The translations under genes were made by a program, and so were the position numbers. The notes under the pieces were generated by a model. That model was not told the origin of the DNA, did no database searches, and saw only the letters and a program-made list of their open reading frames with translations. A DNA stretch of 64,000 bases from Planococcus shenhongbingii (GTDB lineage: Bacteria > Bacillota > Bacilli > Bacillales_A > Planococcaceae), in NCBI RefSeq assembly GCF_030413635.1, contig NZ_CP129235.1, forward strand, positions 3,038,001 through 3,102,000, given 5' to 3'. Below, in pieces: positions 26,301 through 36,020 of the stretch. Each line of letters starts with the position of its first letter. Positions within the stretch are counted from its first letter, which is position 1.

Positions 26301-27017
26301 TTACTTCTCGTCCTGCAGCAAACCCATCTCCCGTGAAGACTCAAAATCAAACTTCCCTGCCGGATTTTTCAACGTCGGCAGCATTTCAACAAATGGGAAC
26401 AATTCCTTTTGGGCGACTTCAAAAATGCGGCGAAGTTCTTTGACCGGATCCGGATGCTCATCCACCCGCAAATCGACGAGCGGGTATTCTTCTGTGGAAT
26501 AGACTTTCAAGGAAGCCGATTGCCGGCCCCGTTTGTCGCCTCCAGCAGCTTGCCCCGCTTCCATCGCGGCGATCAAGCGTTCAGCCAATGTCAGCTCGGA
26601 TGTGCTGTCGAAGGATTTCTTCATTTCCTGGATGGTCTCTTCGCCGACCAGCATATTCCCGGCAATGGCGTAGTTCGGTCCCGTCACATGGCCGTACCAG
26701 CCGTCGCACTTGTCGCCGGAAAATGCTACAGCATTGCCTTGTTTATCCACAATGCCAAACTGGCGGATTGCCGGTTCCGGGTCTTCCTGCAAAATCCGCT
26801 CCATTACTTGCTGGGCAGACAAGCCTTCCTCCAAATACTTCAAGCCATTGATGCCAATATACGGATTCACGAACGACTGCGTAGCAATGGCCCCGACTCC
26901 CGCTTTTACGAACGGGCACAGGCAGCCCACCGCCGGCACTTTCGTCGAAACGGCCACGCCGAACTGGCCCGTTTTCTCATCCCGTGCTGTGATTGAGAAT
27001 GTATTGAGCTTTAACAT
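26301..27017 (-). CDS. DUF1028 family protein (putative Ntn-hydrolase-like)
   Basis: 238 residues; GGAGGGG lies about six bases before ATG 27017. The whole protein follows the DUF1028 pattern: NTFSITARDEKTGQFGVAVS, VGCLCPFVKAGVGAIATQSF, PYIGINGLKYLEEG, RQFGIVDKQGNAVAFSGDKC, YAIAGNMLVG, GGDKRGRQSASL and LVDLRVDEHPDPVKELRR. The family is thought to have an Ntn-hydrolase-like fold and is often next to transporters or amidohydrolases. Here it is the last gene of an operon with a sodium-solute symporter, so it may act on the imported compound. A truncated copy lies at 24551. Confidence 0.92.
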   Translation of the reverse strand: MLKLNTFSITARDEKTGQFGVAVSTKVPAVGCLCPFVKAGVGAIATQSFVNPYIGINGLKYLEEGLSAQQVMERILQEDPEPAIRQFGIVDKQGNAVAFSGDKCDGWYGHVTGPNYAIAGNMLVGEETIQEMKKSFDSTSELTLAERLIAAMEAGQAAGGDKRGRQSASLKVYSTEEYPLVDLRVDEHPDPVKELRRIFEVAQKELFPFVEMLPTLKNPAGKFDFESSREMGLLQDEK

Positions 27018-27034
27018 TCAACCCCTCCTAAGGT

Positions 27035-27157
27035 TCACCAGATTTTGTTCTTTCTTAATTCGTAAAGGAAATACCCGAATATCGTCAGCATCAATAGTGC
27101 CGAGCCCAGTATGCTGACCCAGATTAAAACGGTAAAAACGCCGAGTGAAATCGTCAT
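27035..27157 (-). CDS. 40-residue single-span membrane protein, translationally coupled to the symporter
   Basis: ATG 27157 overlaps the symporter stop as ATGA, a classical coupling. The product starts MTISLGVFTVLIWVSILGS, spans the membrane once and ends in a basic tail (YELRKNKIW). It is followed 18 bases later by the DUF1028 gene. Small membrane proteins encoded beside sodium-solute symporters are known as accessory subunits in other bacteria; that role here is inference from position and topology. Confidence 0.7.
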   Translation of the reverse strand: MTISLGVFTVLIWVSILGSALLMLTIFGYFLYELRKNKIW

Positions 27158-28590
27158 TTACGTTTCACCTCCGTTGCATGGCTTTGTCCGACCCGGTACA
27201 ATTTGCTCCAATTGTAGTCGGCCGGTTTCACGAGGCTGCCAATCCAGCACACGAGAAAGGAAACCCAGCCGCTCGCCACTACTCCTTGCAAATCGCCGAC
27301 GGTGTAATACACGATATAGCCCACGATGATGGCTAAAATCGAAGCGATAAAAGAGACCGTCGCATCAAGCTTTTTCCAAAACAAGCCGTAAATGATGGGA
27401 AACACGAACGCCGCATTGATGACGCCCAGGAAAATCAGCATCTGGAGCATGGTTAGGAATTTGGGCAAACTGATCAGCAATGCCAAGACCCCGATGGCCA
27501 CTGTCAGGATTTTACTGATGCGCAGCAGTTTTGCGTTGTCTGCACGCGGGTTGATATTTTGGTAAATATCATGGATCAACAGCGACACCAAGGCATTCAA
27601 GATGGCCGCAATGGTAGAAGCCAGCGCCGACCAGACCCCGACCAAGAACACCCAGCTGACAAAGTTCCCGCCGTAAATCTGCGCGATAAATGGTGCCACT
27701 TGATTGACTTCTTCCGGTGCCTGATTGGTGCCGATGGCGACAAACGCCAAAGTAGCCGTCGCAAGCGGCACGAAAAACCAGCCGATTCCTGCTAAAGCGA
27801 AAATGCTCATCAACTTATCTTTTCGGACTGCATAAGCACGCTGCCAGAATGTGTTGTCCATAAATACTTCACCAATGGCGAACATCGCCCCAGCAAACAT
27901 GAACAAGATCCCCGCCGGCAAAAGCAGGTCCAATTTCTCAGGGGCGAACTCGGCCATCCCTCTATAAATCGGCGCAACCCCTGTGGAAAAATACACAAGC
28001 GGCGGCACGATGATAACTACCAGGAAAATCAGCATGACCTGGAAAAAAGCGATGCCCGTAATGGAAGAAAAGCCGCCCATTGTGGCGTAAGCGATAACGA
28101 TGATAAACGTCAAAATAACCGCCAACGAATAAGGGACATCAAAAATCTGTTCCAGCAAAAGCCCTCCGCCGATTCCTTGAGTCATCAGCAATCCGAACAT
28201 ATAGATAAACAGCATAATCATAAAGAAATAATAGTTCTTCTTATCAAAGCGGTTTTTATAGAAGTCCCCTACTGTCTTGCCATGCGGAATGATTTCATGA
28301 ATGCGTTTGCCTAAAGGCGAAAACGACACGACTGCAACGCCGCCAAGGAATGAATACGCAATGGCGCCAATCACACCCAGTCCGTATGCCGCTTCCGGGG
28401 CAGCCATAATGGTATTCCCCGTAATCCAGAATGCCAGAAGAGACGTCGTTCCGAACGCTACGCCAAGCTTGCCGTTCCCTGAAATGTATTCATCGGCTGT
28501 AGACACTTTCCGTGAGATGAACCAGCTCGAAACAATGAAAATAGCACCCAGGATCAAGATGACAATAATGTTCCCCCACGGAATGTTCAT
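27154..28590 (-). CDS. sodium:solute symporter family transporter
   Basis: 478 residues with about 13 membrane segments and the SSS-family pattern: SRKVSTADEYISGNGKLGVAFG near the N-terminus, a GNTIMAAPEAAYGLG loop, YATMGGFSSITGIAFFQVML (sodium-binding region) and a C-terminal GWVSFLVCWIGSLV. It imports a small solute with Na+. Its start overlaps the stop of one 40-codon gene (28587) and its stop overlaps the start of another (27157), and DUF1028 follows. Substrate unknown. Confidence 0.92.
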   Translation of the reverse strand: MNIPWGNIIVILILGAIFIVSSWFISRKVSTADEYISGNGKLGVAFGTTSLLAFWITGNTIMAAPEAAYGLGVIGAIAYSFLGGVAVVSFSPLGKRIHEIIPHGKTVGDFYKNRFDKKNYYFFMIMLFIYMFGLLMTQGIGGGLLLEQIFDVPYSLAVILTFIIVIAYATMGGFSSITGIAFFQVMLIFLVVIIVPPLVYFSTGVAPIYRGMAEFAPEKLDLLLPAGILFMFAGAMFAIGEVFMDNTFWQRAYAVRKDKLMSIFALAGIGWFFVPLATATLAFVAIGTNQAPEEVNQVAPFIAQIYGGNFVSWVFLVGVWSALASTIAAILNALVSLLIHDIYQNINPRADNAKLLRISKILTVAIGVLALLISLPKFLTMLQMLIFLGVINAAFVFPIIYGLFWKKLDATVSFIASILAIIVGYIVYYTVGDLQGVVASGWVSFLVCWIGSLVKPADYNWSKLYRVGQSHATEVKRK

Positions 28591-28709
28591 TCCCGTTCCT
28601 CCTCTTCTTCTTTGTGAACCATTTCACCATACAATCCGAACAACGGGCCATAAGCGGAAATCACAACGACCAAAAACAATACAATGCTGCTGGTGATCCA
28701 AAACGTCAT
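28587..28709 (-). CDS. 40-residue single-span membrane protein upstream of the symporter
   Basis: ATG 28709 is preceded by AGGAGG at about six bases. MTFWITSSIVLFLVVVISAY is one membrane span; the tail is strongly acidic and basic (GEMVHKEEEEERE). Its TGA overlaps the symporter ATG (ATGA), so the two are co-translated. It is the first gene of the four-gene unit. Probably a small symporter accessory protein; this is inferred. Confidence 0.7.
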   Translation of the reverse strand: MTFWITSSIVLFLVVVISAYGPLFGLYGEMVHKEEEEERE

Positions 28710-29013
28710 GTTGTTTCCTCCTATCATTTTTTTGGCCAAACCGCAAAGCGCCTACCTTGTCAGCCTTTCGTTTTTATTCATCTTAAATAAAGACATTAAG
28801 TAACAAGAAAATCGATATGATAAACAAAAAGAAAGGCTTTCTCTTCACTCCCTTTCGTTTCGTAACAATTTGATAATGAAAGTATATTTTGGATATACAT
28901 AAATGTCAAACTTTTTAGATAATTTAAACTAAATTTCATTGTGTCTTTTTTAAAACAAGAAACACGCAAGATTGGTGACTGATGGGACAATGACGAAATG
29001 CATGAATTAAAAA
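28710..29013. promoter_or_regulatory. upstream region of the symporter operon
   Basis: About 300 AT-rich bases between the operon start and the terminator of the next minus-strand gene. It must contain the operon promoter; no clear -35/-10 pair or dyad could be fixed by eye. Confidence 0.35.
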
Positions 29014-29057
29014 ACTGCACTTCTATTGTTAGCCACAGCTAACAATAGAAGTGCAGT
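29014..29057 (-). terminator. terminator, type 2 repeated hairpin
   Basis: Perfect 20-bp arms ACTGCACTTCTATTGTTAGC and its complement, 4-base loop. Closely related hairpins occur at 36021 and 47655. Confidence 0.9.
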
Positions 29058-29082
29058 TCAGCAGAAATAACTTTTTTCGCTT

Positions 29083-30921
29083 TTACTTCTTCGTGAAAAT
29101 AACCTTATTCATTCCGGAAATTTGAATCCGGTCTCCGGTTTTCAACGTAGCTGTTACGCTGGTGACGGTATAAGCATCCGGTTTGGCTGAAAGGATCTCG
29201 TTTACAATTGAGGAAGAGCCTCTTTGTACAAAAAGGTTCCCCATATAATCCGTAGTTGTGATTCTGTATCTCCCGGCACTGATATCTGTCCCCACTGTCC
29301 AATATCCTGCGGACAAGGTGTTCGATTTAACGCGGGATGCCACTTTGGTAAATTGCACGCTATCCAAACCCATGATTTGAATTTTATCGCCAGCTTTGAT
29401 GTCCGTCGTAACCGTTGTTACACCATCAGCGGGATCTTTTGCCAGTATTTCATTTATATAGCGGTCGTATGAACTCATTGTAATGAATAAGTTGCCAAAA
29501 TCAGATGTCGTCGTGATTTTATAACGGCCTGCTGGCAAATGAGTGCCGCCTTTCCAAGTGCCCGAGCTCAAAGTTTTGCTGTAAGGCACAGTAATCGTCG
29601 CGGTCGTTGTTTTGCCGTTCGTGGTCGTAGCGGTGATTTTAGCAGCCCCTGCTGCAACAGCAGTCACTTTCCCTTTTGAATCGACTTTTGCTACTTTGAT
29701 GTTCGAGCTCTTCCACTTTAATGCTTTATTTGTCGTGTTGCTCGGACTTACTGCAGCGGATAATGCGAGTGTCTTTCCTTTCGTAAGCGTTGCGGAAGAT
29801 TTGCTCATCTTCACCGACTTTGCAGCAACTGGAGAAGTAACCGTCACTTTCACCGTTGCTGTCTTGGCGCTTTTAACGGCAGCTGTAATCGTTGCTGTCC
29901 CTTTTGCCTTGGCAGTCACTTTGCCTTTGCTGTCGACAGCAGCAACTTTTGCATTCGATGACTTCCAAGTGACCGTTTTATAGGTGCTGTCGGCTGGCGA
30001 TACTGTCGCAGTCAATACACTTGTTTTGCCTGCCGTTAGCGATAAAGCTGTTTTGTTGAGCTTTACCGTTTTGGCAGATACTTTTACTGTCAAGGTTTTC
30101 ACTGCTTTTGCATTGTCTTTTGCTGTTGCGGTAATCGTAGCGGATCCGCCTGCGATTCCTTTGATGTTTCCAGCTGCATCAACCGTTGCGACTTTGGTAT
30201 TTGAGCTTTTCCAAACGACTGTTTTGTTTACGGCATTTGAAGGCGAAACTGTTGCCGTCACTTTATATGCCTGGCTAGGCGTAATCGCTAAAGATGACTT
30301 ATTCAACTTCAAGCTTGTCGGAACAATGACTTTTTTTGTGAAACTCATGGTACCGGCAAGCTCCGTTACGTAAACTTTTTGTCCTGCGGCAAATTTGTAT
30401 TCAAACGGAGCATCTGCCGGATGCAATTCGATGCCTTCAACGTATTCGTTTCGCTCGTCATAGACATAAATATACATGTCATAAACACTGTTTTTCGCGT
30501 GGTCAACATCCAATAAATAAGTTCCGGCTGGAATTTCAGCGCCAATTTCGTACAATCCGGCAGACATATTTTTCAAGTCCACTTTCGAAACACTTCCGAT
30601 TTGAATTGTCGAACCTGCGGATTCCGGGTAAACTTCAATCCGGTCGCCCGTCTTCAATTTGACCGTCACTTGGTTAGGGTAATAAACATTTTCGCTATCA
30701 AGTGTTTCCCAAACCAAATCATTTATTCCTCTCATCACATAAATATTGGCCATTCCTTTTGAAACACTGAATTTCGTAAGCCCGGCGGGAATATCTTTCC
30801 CTACTTGGTATTCGCCTTCACTTAATGAACTAACGCCTTCTGCTTGTACAGTATTGCCCATCAATAATGACAAGAACAATACCAGCACCAACATCATCTT
30901 CACCCAAACATTCTTTTTCAC
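29083..30921 (-). CDS. secreted protein with three BIG2 domains between four copies of an undescribed about 80-residue repeat
   Basis: 612 residues; signal peptide 1-27 (MLVLVLFLSLLMGNTVQA). Residues about 32-200 and 450-612 hold two copies each of a repeat with the pattern L-S-x-G-x-Y-x-V-G-x-D-I-P-A-G-Y-(K/R)-I ... N-L-F-V-x-(R/S) ... V-x-L-K-x-G-D-(R/K)-I-x-I-x-G-x-x-x-V-x-F-T. Between them lie three BIG2 (Ig-like group 2) domains, each with TVSPSNxxxKTVxWKSSNxK and GKVTAxAxGxATITA. No wall anchor (no LPxTG or SLH). Probably an extracellular adhesion or scaffold protein. The flanking repeat is one I cannot name. Confidence 0.85.
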   Translation of the reverse strand: MKKNVWVKMMLVLVLFLSLLMGNTVQAEGVSSLSEGEYQVGKDIPAGLTKFSVSKGMANIYVMRGINDLVWETLDSENVYYPNQVTVKLKTGDRIEVYPESAGSTIQIGSVSKVDLKNMSAGLYEIGAEIPAGTYLLDVDHAKNSVYDMYIYVYDERNEYVEGIELHPADAPFEYKFAAGQKVYVTELAGTMSFTKKVIVPTSLKLNKSSLAITPSQAYKVTATVSPSNAVNKTVVWKSSNTKVATVDAAGNIKGIAGGSATITATAKDNAKAVKTLTVKVSAKTVKLNKTALSLTAGKTSVLTATVSPADSTYKTVTWKSSNAKVAAVDSKGKVTAKAKGTATITAAVKSAKTATVKVTVTSPVAAKSVKMSKSSATLTKGKTLALSAAVSPSNTTNKALKWKSSNIKVAKVDSKGKVTAVAAGAAKITATTTNGKTTTATITVPYSKTLSSGTWKGGTHLPAGRYKITTTSDFGNLFITMSSYDRYINEILAKDPADGVTTVTTDIKAGDKIQIMGLDSVQFTKVASRVKSNTLSAGYWTVGTDISAGRYRITTTDYMGNLFVQRGSSSIVNEILSAKPDAYTVTSVTATLKTGDRIQISGMNKVIFTKK

Positions 30922-31117
30922 AAACGGACCTTCTTTCGCTTTTGTTTATATCCCTGCAGATTATAAAAAATATTCATTTTTTCTTCGTCTGCTTTCCTGT
31001 TGCTATTATAAAGCCCATGAGCAGAAACTACTAGTCTATTTTACTTAGTATATTTCTTTTTTTACCAAGCAATTTTCAGTTCTTTTAGTTCCGTTGTTTA
31101 AAATCCTTTAAATAAAA

Positions 31118-31154
31118 AAAGCTCATCCCAAAGATGATTGGGATAAGCCACTTT
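31118..31154 (-). terminator. terminator of the PPC/FnIII protein gene
   Basis: GCTCATCCCAA / TTGGGATAAGC, imperfect stem with a 6-base loop between A- and T-rich flanks, directly at the 3' end of the gene. Confidence 0.6.
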
Positions 31155-33419
31155 TTATAATTTACCCGATACAATTGTCGTGTATGGACTATACACCTTT
31201 TTCCCGTCGACAATGCGATAAGCACGCACTTTATAATAGTAAGTTTTCCCCTTCACCAACCCTGTGTCCGTAAAGGCAATGGAAGAACCACTAGTCTCCG
31301 TCTTAACTTTAGTATAAGTTCCTGACTTGCTTGTTGCGCGGTATAGTTCATACCCGCCCGCTTCGCTTACTTTGCTCCAGGAAGTTTTAATTGCGGTTGC
31401 ACTTGCTTTGGAAGCTGAAATTTTTGAAGGCGCTGCTAAACTTGGTTTGGCATTGCCGCTATTAGAATATGGATAATACACTTTCTTTCCACTAATTGTT
31501 CGATAAGCTCTCACTTTATAATAGTAAGTTTTTCCTGCTGTCAATCCACTATTCGTGTAACTTAAGGTGCTCCCGCTTGTGATTGTACCGACTTTGCTGA
31601 ATGTCCCGGCACTCGAAGTGCTTCTGTAAACTTCATATCCCTGGGCTCCTGGCAGCTGCGCCCAACTCACTTTAAGCTTACTGTAACCGGCTGATGCGGC
31701 TTTGACTGAAGCACTGACAACGACCATGGTTTTAGTGGAACTTCTATTGCCTGCTAAATCTATGGTATAAACACCGATTTTAGTTCCCGCTTTTTGTTTC
31801 GGTATTTTCATGCTGTACTTTCCATCTTTTGCAGTTGCCTCCCCAATTTTCGATGAGCCGACTGCTGCATAGACTTTCGTATTGGAAACTGCGGTTCCCA
31901 CCAAAGTGATTCCCGTATCATAAATTGAATCGACAGTTGGTGTTTTGTCTGCAAACGTAGCTTTTAATCTATAGTTAGCGTTAGTAAGTCCAGACCAGTA
32001 ATACGGATTTATTTTAATGTAATAAGTTCCTTTACCAAGTTGCTTTTCAAATTTTATTGAATTTCCAATAGAACTTGGATAGTAAGTATCTAATCTCGTT
32101 CTATTGCTGTCATACAGTGACAAAGAAGCACCTCCTGTAAGGTTATCTAAACTAATCGCTGCTGTCCCTGATTTGTCTGTTGTAAATTTGTACACGTCTT
32201 GGTCAATGCTTGAATAGCTAGTTGAAGAATAAGATTGATTTGAAACCATTGACATAGATGTTTCTATAGTGTCGTTAGGCTCGTAACTTTTAGTATTTCT
32301 CGTAAAAGATGATGGATAAGTCGCTTTTACTCGATATGCGGCACTTTTAATTCCGCTCCAACTATATGGATCCACCTCAAGGTGAAATTTCCCTTTTATA
32401 ATATTCGCATTTAAAACGATAGTATTGCCACTTGTGCTTTGATAATCATGATCTACTAAGTCACCATTTGCATCATATAAATGCATAGAATAACCTCCAG
32501 TAGTTTCGTCTAAAGTGATATATACTTCTCCATCGGCATTAGCAGTAAATTGATAAATATCTTTATCAATATTCGTCGTTGCTGTCGAACTATAAAAGTC
32601 GCCAGATTTAATCGGCATACTAGTTTCATCGGTGTCATTTGGCTCAAACGTTGAAATATTTCTCGTGAAAGAGGAAGGATAAGTTGCTTTCACTCTATAA
32701 GTGGCACTTGTTATTTTATTCCAACTGTAAGGATCTATCATTAGATAATAATTTCCTTTCAGTATATTGGCATTTAAAACTATGGAATTTCCCGTTGTAC
32801 CTTGATACTTATAGTCTACTAAATCACCATTAGCATCATATAGATGCATCGAAAATCCCCCTGCCATTTGATCGAGAGTAATATATACTTCGCCATCTCC
32901 TGTAGCTGTAAATTGATACACATCGCGATCAATTTTTGTTTCGGCTGTTGAATTGTAGAAATTGCCAGAAGTAATTGGCAAACTAGTCTCATTGGTGTCA
33001 TTTGGCTCAAACGTTGTAATATTTCTATTAAAAGATGAAGGATAAGTCGCTTTTACTCGATAAGTTCCACTTGTTATTCCACTCCAACCGTATGGTTCAA
33101 TTTTAAGGAAATATGTTCCTTTAGGGATATCTTTGTTAATAATAATTGTATTTCCACTGGTGATCTGATAATGATAATCGACAATTTTACCTTGCTCATC
33201 ATATAAAAACATAGAGAAACCACCGGTAGTTTGGTCAAGGGTTATATAGGTTTCTCCATCATTGTTTGTGGAAAATTGATAGGTATGTGTCGTATTTGCA
33301 GTAATTTTTTTAGTCACAGCAACACCTGAGGTTATAGTCGTTTCTGCAGCTAAAACTGCATTATCCAAAAACAAAGTCAAAATCAATACAAAAAAACTGG
33401 CATAAAAAATCTTTTTCAA
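31155..33419 (-). CDS. secreted protein with four PPC-like domains, one Ig-like module and two FnIII domains
   Basis: 754 residues, signal peptide 1-24. Residues about 28-470 hold four repeats of about 110 residues (ENDT-ETSxPIxSGxFYxSTA; YQFTAxxDGEVYITLDxxxGGxSMxLYDANGDLVD; ILKGxYYLxIDPYSW), the pattern of bacterial pre-peptidase C-terminal (PPC) domains. Then comes one Ig module (IPKQKAGTKIGVYTIDLAGN), then two fibronectin type III domains (SYTNSGLTAGKTYYYKVRAY and its copy). No enzyme domain or wall anchor is present, which is unusual for PPC domains, as they normally accompany a peptidase. Likely a secreted binding protein. Confidence 0.87.
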   Translation of the reverse strand: MKKIFYASFFVLILTLFLDNAVLAAETTITSGVAVTKKITANTTHTYQFSTNNDGETYITLDQTTGGFSMFLYDEQGKIVDYHYQITSGNTIIINKDIPKGTYFLKIEPYGWSGITSGTYRVKATYPSSFNRNITTFEPNDTNETSLPITSGNFYNSTAETKIDRDVYQFTATGDGEVYITLDQMAGGFSMHLYDANGDLVDYKYQGTTGNSIVLNANILKGNYYLMIDPYSWNKITSATYRVKATYPSSFTRNISTFEPNDTDETSMPIKSGDFYSSTATTNIDKDIYQFTANADGEVYITLDETTGGYSMHLYDANGDLVDHDYQSTSGNTIVLNANIIKGKFHLEVDPYSWSGIKSAAYRVKATYPSSFTRNTKSYEPNDTIETSMSMVSNQSYSSTSYSSIDQDVYKFTTDKSGTAAISLDNLTGGASLSLYDSNRTRLDTYYPSSIGNSIKFEKQLGKGTYYIKINPYYWSGLTNANYRLKATFADKTPTVDSIYDTGITLVGTAVSNTKVYAAVGSSKIGEATAKDGKYSMKIPKQKAGTKIGVYTIDLAGNRSSTKTMVVVSASVKAASAGYSKLKVSWAQLPGAQGYEVYRSTSSAGTFSKVGTITSGSTLSYTNSGLTAGKTYYYKVRAYRTISGKKVYYPYSNSGNAKPSLAAPSKISASKASATAIKTSWSKVSEAGGYELYRATSKSGTYTKVKTETSGSSIAFTDTGLVKGKTYYYKVRAYRIVDGKKVYSPYTTIVSGKL

Positions 33420-33661
33420 TAAACTGCACTCCTGTCTTTTTTTAATTTGATAAATGGTTATGAGAAAAAACTGGGCATTGATTCTCGTTTCCCCCTGTCC
33501 ATTAAATTCAGCCTTTTCTCTATTAAGAACACATTTAAAAGGACTAATACATTAGTCCAATATAACTAATTAAATATTACCATAAACTGCTTTTCATAAT
33601 GAATAATTTTTTAGAATATTTAAAACATTGAAGTTTACAGCCCACTGCATTTCAGCTAAAT

Positions 33662-33694
33662 AAAAAGCCGATTCCATCACGGAATCGGCTTTTT
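33662..33694 (-). terminator. terminator of the propeller/Ig protein gene
   Basis: Perfect 14-base arms AAAAAGCCGATTCC / GGAATCGGCTTTTT with a 5-base loop. Confidence 0.9.
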
Positions 33695-33787
33695 TCTTTA
33701 GCCATATAATTTCACCTATAACGGAAACAGCAACGGAATAACAATCATCACCGCAAACATGAGCAGCTAAATATATTAGTTCCAGTC

Positions 33788-35848
33788 CTAATTCACCTTC
33801 ACCGTCTTGCCCACACTCTTATTCCCCGCCTTGTCCTGGGCATAGAGCTTCAACGAAGAGCCTTTCTTCTGCGCAATGATTTTCACTTTAAAATTCCCTT
33901 TGCTGTCGACCGTCCCTTGCCCGATTTTCTTCGTGCCGTTGTAGATGAATAAAGCGGCACTCTTTTCGGCTTTCCCGGAAACGACTGTGGTTTTGCTGGT
34001 GATCGGATTGACCGTCGGAACAGCCGGTGCCGTTTTGTCGACAACTTTCACGTTTTTATTGCTGCTTTTGTTTTTCGCTGGGTCGATAGCATGGGCAGTT
34101 ATCGTTGTTCCCACTTTCTGCTTGGCGATTTTCATGGAATACTTGCCGCTCTTCGCCGGCGCTTCTCCCAGTTTCTTGCTTCCTGCATACACATGGACCT
34201 TGGCGCCTGACTCGGCTTTCCCGCTTACGGTAACTGAATTATCGCCGACCGGGTCGACACTTGGCACAGGCGGTGCCGTCTTATCAATCACTTTGACGAT
34301 TTTTTCCGCACTTTGATTGCCTGCTTTGTCCACTGCCACCACGGTAATCTCTGCACCTGAAGGCTGCCTTGAAATACGGCCGCTGAAAGCCCCCCAGACA
34401 GCTGTCGCTTCCCCGATCTTGCCGTCTCCCGCATAAGCGTAGACTTTCGTTCCCGATTCGGCTTTTCCGGTCATCGTGGTATCGGTGCTGTCTAATGCAT
34501 TGACGGACGGAGCGCTTGGCGCCGTTTCATCTTTCTTCGCTTCACTTTCCTGGAAGATATAAAGCGTATTCCCGCCGTAACCGTATAAATTAGAACCATC
34601 TGACTCCAAATATTGGATAAACTCCGTTTCGATGGTATCCAGTAAGGCACCGTTCGGATCGTAGACATTCAGTCCAAAGGAGTGATTCGGGAATCCCTTA
34701 TTCGACCCTCTGACAGCAAATAATTTATCCGAATCCGTCGTTGCGATATCATATAAGATGTCATCCAGCACTTTTTCAAACTTTACCTTCCCTGTTTGAT
34801 CTAAACCTTTAATGGATGAAAAAAGATAGCGATTTTCTGTATCGATATAGCTTTTGGAGTAGTACAGGCCTTGCTGTGAAGCGATGAGGTCGGAATATGA
34901 ATTGTAATAAACCCCCGAGACAAAATTGTCCTCTTTTAATTGCTTGATGGCCGGCGATTCCATTTGAAGGGTCATGTTCTTCGTTCCATCAAAATGATAG
35001 AAATTGAAAATGTCTTCTGCATAGTGATTCACGAGAAATCCGAACTCCTTGAAATGCGTGAATGTTTGGTCCTCATATTTTCCAAAATCTTTTTTATCAA
35101 GAACCGTGCCCGTCCTCACGTCAACCGCAAGCATGATTTCGTTTTCAAGTGCTGGATCCGTTCCGGCCTTTTTCTCAAAGCCTCGGGGAAAAATGACATT
35201 GTCTACAGGCATCAAGGTATGTTCATGGGTCCATTTGGCTTCCAACGGCACATGCCACACTTGCTGCCGAGCAGGAAGATGCATAAATTTGATGCCTTTA
35301 AAATCCTGATACACAAAAGAATCATTGAAAAGCGCACCTCCTAAAAAACCGTCCGCCTTGCCCCGGAAAAGAAATTTCCCGTCAATGTCGTAAACCGCAA
35401 AACCGTCCGTATAAAATTCGCCGCCGGAGATACTGGAAAGTATAATATATTTCTCATTGATGTAAATTCTCGGGATCGTGTCAGCAAAAGCAGCTTTAAC
35501 CGTTTTCAAGACTTTTCCAGTCTCAGTGGAATAGATCTCCATCAGATCCTTGTTTTTATTCATCGTTACAAACCGGTCTTCTGCTATCGCATAAGGACCT
35601 GGACCGCTCCCGGTAACTTCCCAATTCAACTCACCCGTTTTGCTGTAAGAAGAAATTCGGACAACATGTCTCGAGGACGTACGGTTAGCTGTAATCAGCT
35701 GATCATCATAGACAAGCAGGTTTTTAAACTCAGAGTCAGGAATTTTTATAACGTCCATAAAGGTATCGTCTGACGCCTCTGCAGTGTGATGGAAGGAAAT
35801 CGGTATAAGCAGGACCGTGCCGATAAACAATAACAGCAATTTCTTCAT
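33788..35848 (-). CDS. secreted beta-propeller-like protein with three C-terminal Ig-like modules
   Basis: 686 residues; signal peptide 1-25. Residues about 30-445 are made of repeating blade-like strands with alternating hydrophobics and phrases such as SYSKTGELNWEV, FAVYDIDGKFLF and VRTGTVLDKKDFGKY, as in PQQ-type propellers that compare logged values. Residues about 448-686 hold three Ig modules, the last two nearly the same as those of the 54674 protein (KKLGEAPAKSGKYSMKIAKQ; VFIYNG..GQGTVDS-GNF). No SLH or LPxTG. The propeller assignment is by pattern only. Its role is unknown, probably cell-surface binding. Confidence 0.8.
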   Translation of the reverse strand: MKKLLLLFIGTVLLIPISFHHTAEASDDTFMDVIKIPDSEFKNLLVYDDQLITANRTSSRHVVRISSYSKTGELNWEVTGSGPGPYAIAEDRFVTMNKNKDLMEIYSTETGKVLKTVKAAFADTIPRIYINEKYIILSSISGGEFYTDGFAVYDIDGKFLFRGKADGFLGGALFNDSFVYQDFKGIKFMHLPARQQVWHVPLEAKWTHEHTLMPVDNVIFPRGFEKKAGTDPALENEIMLAVDVRTGTVLDKKDFGKYEDQTFTHFKEFGFLVNHYAEDIFNFYHFDGTKNMTLQMESPAIKQLKEDNFVSGVYYNSYSDLIASQQGLYYSKSYIDTENRYLFSSIKGLDQTGKVKFEKVLDDILYDIATTDSDKLFAVRGSNKGFPNHSFGLNVYDPNGALLDTIETEFIQYLESDGSNLYGYGGNTLYIFQESEAKKDETAPSAPSVNALDSTDTTMTGKAESGTKVYAYAGDGKIGEATAVWGAFSGRISRQPSGAEITVVAVDKAGNQSAEKIVKVIDKTAPPVPSVDPVGDNSVTVSGKAESGAKVHVYAGSKKLGEAPAKSGKYSMKIAKQKVGTTITAHAIDPAKNKSSNKNVKVVDKTAPAVPTVNPITSKTTVVSGKAEKSAALFIYNGTKKIGQGTVDSKGNFKVKIIAQKKGSSLKLYAQDKAGNKSVGKTVKVN

Positions 35849-36020
35849 TTTGAACCTCCTTCTTCAATGTCAATTCGACTTTAATACTTTCCATTTAATT
35901 GTCATCTTTTATCTAATAGTAGACTATTTCTCCTAGTAAATAAATAATTATTTTCTGAAAATTGGAATAACTATTATAAATTAATATAAATAAATTAATT
36001 AATTATCTATGAGCGGAAAA

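Noticed and set aside
31164..31200. ATACAATTGTCGTGTATGG, like the R repeat core
   Set aside because: It lies in the coding end of the 31155 protein (YTTIVSG) with no R sequence around it, so it is a coincidence.
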